This document shows positions 57,260-64,000 of a stretch of DNA of 64,000 nt, one piece after another. The stretch is from Andalucia godoyi (lineage: Eukaryota; Discoba; Jakobea; Jakobida; Andaluciidae). Below the pieces are notes generated by a model. The model ran no database searches and was not told where the DNA came from. It was given only the letters and a program-made list of their open reading frames with translations. The stretch is from positions 62,001-126,000 of the forward strand of contig VRVR01000026.1 of the NCBI GenBank assembly GCA_009859145.1, read 5' to 3'. A program made the translations under genes and the position numbers. Position 1 is the first letter of the stretch. Each line of letters begins with the position of its first letter.

Positions 57260-57774
57260 TCTCAACCAGAGACGTGCACCGAAGACCACGAAAATTGAAA
57301 AAACACGAAATAGAATAAATACAGACTGAAAAAAATGAAAAGGAAAAACTTTCCTTGGCTTTTTCAATTGGCAGAAAAGGGCGAAGTCATACGAGTCGGG
57401 GATTGTATTACGACAGGTTGCATGCATCGCCACAATGCTCTCTGAGCCTCGAGCCCCGTGCATCCCGGAACCTCCCCGGCGTTGCGGCAGGCAGGGAAAT
57501 ATCACGGGAGTCGGGGGCAGCGGCTTGTTTAGAAACGAACAGCACACGAGAGAAGAGTAAATGAGCATTTTGAGGAAATGCAGGTAGCAGAACGAGGGAA
57601 TGACACACACACACACACACAACACACACAGACCAGAAATAATAAACATAAACATAAAAATAAAATCCAAATCTGATGGATACGCAGTATTTATTTGACC
57701 TTCGGGAGGGAAAAAAACAACAATAATAAAATGGACGCGATTACTGATACGAGATTGCTGCACTTCCAGTGTTG
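57260..57774. other. Intergenic region with CA repeat
   Basis: About 515 bp between two minus-strand genes. It includes a short CA run at about 57602-57621 and A-rich DNA near 57640-57730. No gene seen. Confidence 0.45.
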
Positions 57775-59526
57775 TTACAGAGAAGAATGTGCTGATGGAG
57801 ACGGCGGCAGGTTTCCGTTCGCAGAAGCTGGTGAGGATGCAGAAGAGCTCCGGACAGCCGCAAAGGACGGCGGTGCGGCAGAAGAAAGACTACTGATGTG
57901 GCCCAGCAGCTGCGAGGAAGGCACCATGTGTCCAAATGATGGAATTGCAGAAGACAAGAACGGTTGCAATGTCACAGTGGGAGAGCCAACTGCTGGATAA
58001 TATACAGAGTGTGCAGGTGTGCTCACGTGGGGCATCGTAGTTGTTGTGGGGGAAGGAAGAATCGGCGCGGGAGTTGCAAATGCTCCAAGCGATTGCGAAT
58101 GAGCCGCAGCTGCAAGAGAAGCACTCGAGATTGTTGCCGAAGTAGAAGAATTGGATATGGGCACGTTCGATGACGACGATGACGAGGAGGAGGAGGAGGA
58201 GGAGGAGGAGGAAGAGAAAAAAGAGGAGGATGCGGAAGAGGATGGCTGGATCGCTGCTAGCGAGCCAGATATCCCTGAAGAAGACGTGTTGTCGGGGAAT
58301 GGGAACGGCTCGACTTGACCAGTGCGCTGACTTCGCATCTTGGTTCTGTATCTCTTCTTATTCGTCGCCTCATTCGGGGTCTTTTTCCGCGAAACCACAC
58401 GGAAATCATTCGAAACGAACGATATGGAAATAAAAGGAGGCTTCTGGTGATCGTGAGGAGGGTCCGCGGTAACGGAAACTCGGAACCGGACTGAGCTGTG
58501 GCCCGTGGAAAAGTCTAATCGAATTGCGGTGAGCACGACAACATTTCCTTGTGCTGCCGGATCGTACGCAAAGGCAAGATGCGACGCACCGAGCTTGGTT
58601 CGTGGAGAATACAACGTCACATCCAATGCACGAGACGGGTGGTCGCAGTCCACAACGTCAACTGTGATGGTGGACTTGACCTGATTCAGCGGTCTCAACA
58701 TCGGAATTCGGAACGAATGGATAAACTGCCGATAGACAGGAGACGGAATCCGAGAATACCACAACGTCTGAGAATTGATGCGGCCGCGCTGCCACTGGAT
58801 GCTCAAGAATCGAACCGGGAAATCATCCGAAATGCACTCCCACAGATTCTCTGAACTTCCCAAGCTCACTTCCGGCGCAGACGACGAAGCTGCCGTTGAC
58901 AGTTGCGGGTGCAACTGAGAAGCTGGCAACATTGACAAAGATGAGGAAGACGACGACGATGAGGATGAGGATACTGCGGCTGACGATGATGAGGGCAATG
59001 AAGCAGACTGTACCAAAGATGACGAGGCAGCACTTGAATTACCGCTGAGGGGAGGTAAACCGGAAGCAGCGATTGCATTCGCGGACAAGGATTCATGATC
59101 TGCTTCTAAAGAGATCGCATGCTGCTGTTGGAGCTGATGGTGATGGTGACAGTGATTGCTCTCATCTTCCATGTCGTCGTCGTCGTCTTCTTGCAAATCC
59201 TCTTCACCGTCGTGATCTGCATCTGCAAGCATCGACATTGAACTCTCAACCACCAAACCCGAATGCGAAAATAAGTTCGGAACTGCAGAAAACGTGCCAA
59301 AACTTGATTGGGAGGGTTGCAAATGATCGTCACTCGAGCCCGCGGATTCCGCATCCGTCGGAATCAGCGACTGGTCTCCACTGTGATGCACGCTTGCAGA
59401 CTGTACATGATTACTGTGCCTGCTGGCTGAAGAAGAAAAGGAAATTGCGGAAGGCACAGACGGAGGCGCAGCATTCGGCGATGCTTGCTGGACAATTCGG
59501 AATGCAGACGGCGCATCCACAGCCAT
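57775..59526 (-). CDS. Putative transcription factor, Ser/His-rich with folded core
   Basis: This 583-residue protein has long disordered flanks rich in Ser, Ala, Asp and His (about 1-225 and 415-583) around a beta-rich core at about 225-400. Core motifs are FPVRFLSIQWQRGR, TITVDVVDCDHPSR, LTAIRLDFSTGHSSVRFRVSV and FISISFVSNDFRVVSRKK. After the core lies a basic stretch (NKKRYRTKMRSQR) that may be a nuclear signal or DNA contact. The R-L-x-F ... F-R-V ... S-R-K/R pattern recurs in the protein at 35473-36918, so both may be distant relatives within a p53/STAT-like superfamily; this is a guess. The ATG at 59526 is the first in frame. Confidence 0.6.
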   Translation of the reverse strand: MAVDAPSAFRIVQQASPNAAPPSVPSAISFSSSASRHSNHVQSASVHHSGDQSLIPTDAESAGSSDDHLQPSQSSFGTFSAVPNLFSHSGLVVESSMSMLADADHDGEEDLQEDDDDDMEDESNHCHHHHQLQQQHAISLEADHESLSANAIAASGLPPLSGNSSAASSSLVQSASLPSSSSAAVSSSSSSSSSSSLSMLPASQLHPQLSTAASSSAPEVSLGSSENLWECISDDFPVRFLSIQWQRGRINSQTLWYSRIPSPVYRQFIHSFRIPMLRPLNQVKSTITVDVVDCDHPSRALDVTLYSPRTKLGASHLAFAYDPAAQGNVVVLTAIRLDFSTGHSSVRFRVSVTADPPHDHQKPPFISISFVSNDFRVVSRKKTPNEATNKKRYRTKMRSQRTGQVEPFPFPDNTSSSGISGSLAAIQPSSSASSSFFSSSSSSSSSSSSSSSSNVPISNSSTSATISSASLAAAAHSQSLGAFATPAPILPSPTTTTMPHVSTPAHSVYYPAVGSPTVTLQPFLSSAIPSFGHMVPSSQLLGHISSLSSAAPPSFAAVRSSSASSPASANGNLPPSPSAHSSL

Positions 59527-60028
59527 TTCCTATTACTTTGCGCTCTGTGGACGTCGACAAACTCCGGTTTTTTTCTTTTCTATTTTTTTTTTTTTTTTTT
59601 TTTGTCGTCGTCGTCGTTGCTATTATATTACAAAGTGCTTAATGGACGCCGTGCCTCGTTCTTTTTGTTCTCTTCGTTTTTGCGTCAAAAGATCTTTTGC
59701 ATAATTTCTGGTTTTTCTCAAGCAAACACCGACATTTGAAATGAACTGAGAATGGCATTGGTTTTGTTCTGCTGTTCTTGTTTCGAAACTTCCGATCTTT
59801 GGGGGTTTTGTGCTTTATTTGTACAAAGCTTCCCGCTTCCCCGAAGTCCGAAGTTCCCGTAAACACGGGCGTAGATGCGTCAATGTCTCTGCAGGAGTTG
59901 ACAGCCGTCGACCTCCGACGGAAGGTGGCATTTATCATTATTTTTAATTTTTTAATTTTTACTACTTACCTTTTTTTTTTTTTGCTTTTGCTTTTGTTTT
60001 GTTGTTGTTGCAAGACGAAGAGGATCGA
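59527..60028. other. Intergenic region with poly(T)
   Basis: About 500 bp between two minus-strand genes, with poly(T) runs at about 59586-59603 and 59969-59981. No gene seen. Confidence 0.45.
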
Positions 60029-62392
60029 TCACAAGTCTTCGTTCTTGATGAACTCGCGCTCAAGACGGCCAGAGGCTGCATTGAAGCCCCATTGAGACTG
60101 TCGCCGACCGAACGGCCAACGCTTTGCAAATGCAGAGTATCTGCCATCCTGGCCGCAGCAGTCCACCAGCGTTTCGGCATCTGCAACGGAACCCGAAACA
60201 AGGAACTGGGCAGCCAGAACTTCCGTATCGGAGACAGGCGAAGTGTGGATGTCGGTGTAGGAAACGAGCTGCATGTTGTCGTACAAAAGGTATTCGCAGT
60301 ATCTGTGGGTGTCCAAAGGAGCAGAGTCCAAGAGGCCGGCGTTCCGGAGATTCGTGTATGGAACGCCTTGCATGGTGGACGTAATGTAAGAAAGAAACAC
60401 AATCTTCTCTCCACGCTCCTCGGCCAACATCACACGACGCGACATTTCCTCGCTTTGAAGCTTGAGATCCAGGACGTCCTCCGTGTTTCCAAAGTGGGTC
60501 AAGAAGACGCGAACATGGACGCCGCGCACGTCAATAAGAGCTTCAATCGCGGGAGCAATCTCACCCTCCGGAGAGGGAAGGACAAATTCGTCGTACTCAA
60601 TAAAAGGATACTTTGAATACAATTCGTTTCCGAATGAGGACAGCCTCGGATTTGGACCATGCAGGCCGTACATTCCCAGACGCTTCGAAAGGTGCTCCGT
60701 AGAATCACGGTTCGCGGAGTGCACACGGCAGTGCTCCGTTTCGATCAAACCCACCACATCAGCATCTACTGCGCGAATCATCTTTTCGATGTTGTCGTAC
60801 GAGTACGAGCCAGCATCATCCATGGCCCAACGGACATTCCAGACCATTGTCGTAAGAACATTCTGGCCTGACGGATGTGGCGGCGGCACGGGCACGTGCG
60901 GCACGGACCAGTACACGGAATACGCAGACGAAAACACTACGCCGAACACCAAAATGCATGCACAAACCTGGCGAACAAAGTCTGCATACTTCGGTGATGG
61001 CTTCCTGGAAATAAAGTTGAGCGCATCTTGCACTGCCCCAGTGAATGCATGGCTGGCATGCTGGTAGGAGCAAGAGAATGAACGAATGTCCAGCGCAGCA
61101 ATGGCAGCGGAAGAAGCCGAGTGCAACGGATACAACAACCAGGCTGCAAGAGTGATCGGAACCCACGGGCATTCGCGAAGCAAATAGCCTCCTGGAACAA
61201 ATTTGTAAACAGACGAGTAAACGCCCATCAACATGCATGCCAAGTTGACAAACATCGCAGTGAAGAAGAAGATGCCGTGACGATTCACAGATGCCACACA
61301 TCGTTCAACGGCATATGGCCACACTGAAATCAAGTAGAACATGACGGGGACAGAACACAGCAGAGTGCAAATTCCATTGGGGACCCAATGGAAGAGAGTG
61401 GCGGGAATCGCGCACATGCAAAGATACCACGCAGTCAAGCCGGCGGAAGCGGTCGATGTCTTGGGGAAGCCACCGGGAGATACAGGAGACGGAGAAGACA
61501 TCGGGGCAGTGGGGCTTCCACTGCCAACAGAAGCAGAAGCAGAAGCGCCGGACGAGAAAGGGTTCACGGGAAGCAGTGGTGCAAGGCATGCAAGCAAGAG
61601 GACAATTCCAGAATACGGATCCACAGGCAATGCAGCCGATCGAGGATGCACTGCAGTCTCTGTTGCAAAGAACGATGTAAGATACAGCAGGGAGCCGAAA
61701 GCGGCGCCAAGAACGACAGATGATTGTGGAGAGGACACAACGGGCAACGATCCCGCAGAAGAGTGCAAGATTGAGCTGAACACGGTCGATTCTGCACCAC
61801 ACAGCAGCGCTCCAAAGCCAAAAATCAGTACCAATGCTGCGCCTCCCTTGGACACGTAAATGGGGGACAGCGATCCGTTCATTCTTCTCAATAGAAGCGT
61901 GATGATGAGGCCCATCACGATCGAATCGGTGGCCATCGCACGCTTATTGCGGTCCGAAACCAAAAATGCGGCTGCAAATCGATGGTAAAGAAGAGCAGCA
62001 AGCGCAATGGCAACTGTAACAAGCTTCGTTTCTGGCGTCCCGATGAACGGGGCAATGAATCCAAACACACCAATCATGAGCAGAACATGTTGTCTTGACA
62101 AAACCAGCTTTCGCACGGAGGAAAGCGACAGCGCAAACAAAGAAAGCGGGGACAAGAGAAACACTTCATATCCAGAAAAGTCCATCTGGACAACCGCAAA
62201 GAACCAAACAAGAGAAATCACTTCAGTGAACAACGTCCACATCATCGTCGATGCAAAGAGATCCAGCAAGAACCCAGCGCGCAACGCAGCGGCCGCGGAT
62301 CCGGTCGAACCAATGGACGCAGAAGAAGACGACGACGACGACAACGATATTGCAGCAGCAGAAGACATTCCAGCAGAGAAGACAGGGTCCAT
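60029..62392 (-). CDS. CWH43/PGAP2IP-like membrane protein with EEP domain
   Basis: The 787-residue protein has about 15 hydrophobic segments (about 40-510) followed by an endonuclease/exonuclease/phosphatase-type domain (about 510-760). The latter contains VWNVRWAMDD, IETEHC, LPSPEGEIAPAI, THFGNTEDVLDLKLQ and FLSYITS, which are the conserved blocks of the yeast Cwh43 C-terminal half and human PGAP2IP/CWH43. These proteins help replace diacylglycerol with ceramide in GPI anchors at the ER or Golgi. The catalytic pattern of a metal-dependent EEP enzyme is only partly kept, as in the rest of this family. The ATG at 62392 opens a Ser-rich cytosolic start. It is divergent from the right-edge ABCA gene. 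Confidence 0.88.
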   Translation of the reverse strand: MDPVFSAGMSSAAAISLSSSSSSSASIGSTGSAAAALRAGFLLDLFASTMMWTLFTEVISLVWFFAVVQMDFSGYEVFLLSPLSLFALSLSSVRKLVLSRQHVLLMIGVFGFIAPFIGTPETKLVTVAIALAALLYHRFAAAFLVSDRNKRAMATDSIVMGLIITLLLRRMNGSLSPIYVSKGGAALVLIFGFGALLCGAESTVFSSILHSSAGSLPVVSSPQSSVVLGAAFGSLLYLTSFFATETAVHPRSAALPVDPYSGIVLLLACLAPLLPVNPFSSGASASASVGSGSPTAPMSSPSPVSPGGFPKTSTASAGLTAWYLCMCAIPATLFHWVPNGICTLLCSVPVMFYLISVWPYAVERCVASVNRHGIFFFTAMFVNLACMLMGVYSSVYKFVPGGYLLRECPWVPITLAAWLLYPLHSASSAAIAALDIRSFSCSYQHASHAFTGAVQDALNFISRKPSPKYADFVRQVCACILVFGVVFSSAYSVYWSVPHVPVPPPHPSGQNVLTTMVWNVRWAMDDAGSYSYDNIEKMIRAVDADVVGLIETEHCRVHSANRDSTEHLSKRLGMYGLHGPNPRLSSFGNELYSKYPFIEYDEFVLPSPEGEIAPAIEALIDVRGVHVRVFLTHFGNTEDVLDLKLQSEEMSRRVMLAEERGEKIVFLSYITSTMQGVPYTNLRNAGLLDSAPLDTHRYCEYLLYDNMQLVSYTDIHTSPVSDTEVLAAQFLVSGSVADAETLVDCCGQDGRYSAFAKRWPFGRRQSQWGFNAASGRLEREFIKNEDL

Positions 62393-63185
62393 ATAAAGAT
62401 TTCAAAAGATCAAATGGAAACTTGTGAAGAACAACACCCCACACAACAACACCTTCCAAGAGCAAACGTATTCAAAAAGAAGAAGAAGGGGGGAAACTAC
62501 CTCTACGTGAGGGGAGAGAAAGGACACAATGAAGAAACTCCCACTCTCGGGCTTTCAAACAAAACAAAAAACAAAAAAAAAGGAAATAAAGAGGAAATAA
62601 ACGAAAGAGAAAGCAGCACATGAAAAAATAACCAAAGGAAGAAAAAAACCAGAAAAAACCAAAGCCGAGACACGTGTGTGCATGCGTGTGTGAGTGGGGG
62701 AAGAGAGAGAGTGTGTGGCTCGGGTTCGCGGGAAAACTTTTTTCTTTTTTATTAATTTTCATAGGGATGACTACAGTAGATGTGTGTTGCATCAGCAACA
62801 ACGCTCTCGAGCATCACGCGAGGCACCGCTTTCACTTACAGAGCCGTCGACACGGGTCGAATTTCGGCACACGTCTTTTTCTCGCCGCATCTTTTTTTCA
62901 ATTTTGGGGTTTGCCGCACAATTGTGAATTGGGGATTTGTGGCAATAATAAAATGACCTTACCTGCACGAACCTCAAGAAGCTTACAATGCAGGATCCTC
63001 TCTTATTATTGCTACTGATTTACTGCGTTTTCATCTCTTTATTTTCTTATTTATGGTTTGTGTTTGTGTTTATATAATAATAATAATAATAATAATAATT
63101 GTTTTTAATTTCTTTTTTTGACTCTTCCTGCATATTCACGTTCTGTTTGTTGGGGATCTGAGGCTGGAAGGGAAGAGAAAGGAGA
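62393..63185. promoter_or_regulatory. Divergent intergenic region
   Basis: About 790 bp between divergent starts. It contains A-rich and T-rich stretches, a TG-rich run near 62673-62695 and an AAT microsatellite at about 63075-63099. No gene seen. Confidence 0.45.
63075..63099. repeat. (AAT)n microsatellite
   Basis: About eight ATA/AAT units, about 90 bp before the start of the right-edge ABCA gene. Confidence 0.9.
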
Positions 63186-64000
63186 ATGGACGGAGTGAAG
63201 GAACGGGCGCTGCAGTGCAAGATTCTGATCATGAAGAACTACACGCTTCTTTGGCGTCGCAAGTTTTCGACGCTGTTGCAACTTGTGTTTCCTTCGTTTA
63301 CGATTCTGCTGCTGTTTCTGTTTGCGCTGGGCATTGATCGGACGTACCCAGCCATCAAGAACCCTCCAATGGAGCAGCTCTCGTACTTGTACCCGTGCAA
63401 AGAAGGCCCGCAAGGATCGTGCTGCAAGCTTGTGTATGGTCCTGATGCGCCGTTTTCGACGGATCTGATGGTCTCGGTTGCATCGTCGCTTGGGTATGGA
63501 TCCATTGGGAATGTCTATCAAGGGTCCGGGACTCCGTCGTCGTCAAACATTAATGTCTTGGTCGGCTCGGACAACATGCAGAACATGTATGACTGGCTTC
63601 TGGGCAATGAAAACAGAACCACGGTTGCAGTCTGGTTCAATTCACGGACGTCCTACACGGTATTTTTCAATTCCACCTGGGAGTCGCCTTACGAAATGAT
63701 TCAGCAACCGTTGATGGTGCAGAGAGGAATCGACGAGGCGATCATTCGGAATGTTACGCAGACGCTGGATTTCCAGCTCAGGCAAGGTTACCGGGCTTTC
63801 CCGTCGCTCGAGGTGAAGCTGCAGGGCCAGGCAATCATCTCCGCCTTCTATGGTGCCCCGTTCTTCTACCTGTCGGTTGCGTTTTCGCTGATCTCCTTGA
63901 TGAACTCCATTGTGAGCGAGAAGGAGGAACGGCTTCGATTCGGCATGAAAATTATGGGTCTCAAGGACTCTGTCTACTGGTGGACTTGGTTGTGGCACGT
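63186..64000 (+). CDS. ABCA-family transporter, N-terminal part, cut by window end
   Basis: From ATG 63186 the frame is open without a stop to the last base (271 codons and a partial one). It starts MDGVKERALQCKILIMKNY, then a first membrane span (LLQLVFPSFTILLLFLFA). A large extracytosolic loop with NxT/NxS sites and paired Cys follows, and a second span begins at AFYGAPFFYLSVAFSL. EKEERLRFGMKIMGLKDSVYW is the conserved ABCA cytosolic motif, matching the EKQERLREFAKMNGM segment in the ABCA protein at 45278-48001. The nucleotide-binding domain should lie beyond the window. The two ABCA proteins are on opposite strands about 15 kb apart and their N-terminal loops differ, so they are not a recent duplication. 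Confidence 0.85.
   Translation, partial: MDGVKERALQCKILIMKNYTLLWRRKFSTLLQLVFPSFTILLLFLFALGIDRTYPAIKNPPMEQLSYLYPCKEGPQGSCCKLVYGPDAPFSTDLMVSVASSLGYGSIGNVYQGSGTPSSSNINVLVGSDNMQNMYDWLLGNENRTTVAVWFNSRTSYTVFFNSTWESPYEMIQQPLMVQRGIDEAIIRNVTQTLDFQLRQGYRAFPSLEVKLQGQAIISAFYGAPFFYLSVAFSLISLMNSIVSEKEERLRFGMKIMGLKDSVYWWTWLWH

Noticed and set aside
57260-57763. 168-codon upstream extension of RPB5
   Set aside because: Hydrophobic, CA-repeat-containing and not part of the RPB5 family; homology starts at the ATG at 57259.

Overview
The window looks like nuclear DNA of a free-living or otherwise complex microbial eukaryote (protist). It encodes a RNA polymerase subunit (RPB5), a snoRNP protein (NOP10), a 90S pre-ribosome WD40 protein (WDR3/UTP12), a p97 cofactor (p47), a LisH-katanin, a kinetochore-type SANTA/CENPC-motif protein, mitochondrial cytochrome c and a complex III hinge protein. 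Genes are densely packed on both strands with no operons. Introns are few and short (115-182 bp), with GTATGT-like donors and TAG acceptors; I could place five, one in the complex III hinge gene, one in the katanin gene and three in the inositol monophosphatase gene. Dinucleotide and trinucleotide microsatellites are common in UTRs and in Ser/Gln/Asn-rich coding stretches. The species cannot be named from this sequence; no rRNA, tRNA or organellar sequence was found.

Layout. 1-9.4 kb: a six-IQ-motif protein (open at the left edge), a DEAD-box helicase, a KNL2-like centromere protein, a Myb/SANT protein, the two-exon complex III hinge protein and a small orphan. 9.5-22 kb: NOP10, a PMCA-type calcium ATPase behind a roughly 100-bp CT tract, a CH-domain coiled-coil protein, a membrane GT2 glycosyltransferase, cytochrome c and an RPA1-C/DDIAS-like zinc-ribbon protein. 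22.5-35 kb: SulP/STAS anion transporter, WDR3/UTP12, a small secreted twin-CX3C protein, p47 behind a GA tract, a MATE exporter, and a divergent SDR/RNase HII pair sharing a 75-bp promoter gap. 35-49.8 kb: a putative transcription factor, a diacylglycerol kinase, a frameshifted FAD lactone-oxidase pseudogene, a secreted propeller-like protein, an ABCA half transporter and an unclassified Ig-like protein. 49.8-64 kb: a TnpB/Fanzor-like zinc-ribbon remnant, an NTF2-like protein, a small myosin-TH1 protein, KATNAL2-type katanin, inositol monophosphatase, RPB5, a second transcription-factor-like protein, a CWH43/PGAP2IP protein and the start of a second ABCA transporter cut by the right edge.

Most genes are ordinary housekeeping genes that are neighbours by chance. 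Several touch common themes: lipid and membrane signalling (DAG kinase, IMPase, PGAP2IP, two ABCA proteins), ion transport (PMCA, SulP, MATE) and chromosome or cytoskeleton work (KNL2-like, katanin, CH coiled-coil). The accessory material lies in 40.8-43.4 kb (pseudogene plus one copy of a 175-bp inverted dispersed repeat), 50.2-50.5 kb (Fanzor-like relic) and 54.7-54.9 kb (second repeat copy). Start positions given here use the first plausible ATG; several longer open frames begin only at TTG or GTG. Homology statements come from motif recognition by eye, not from database searches.
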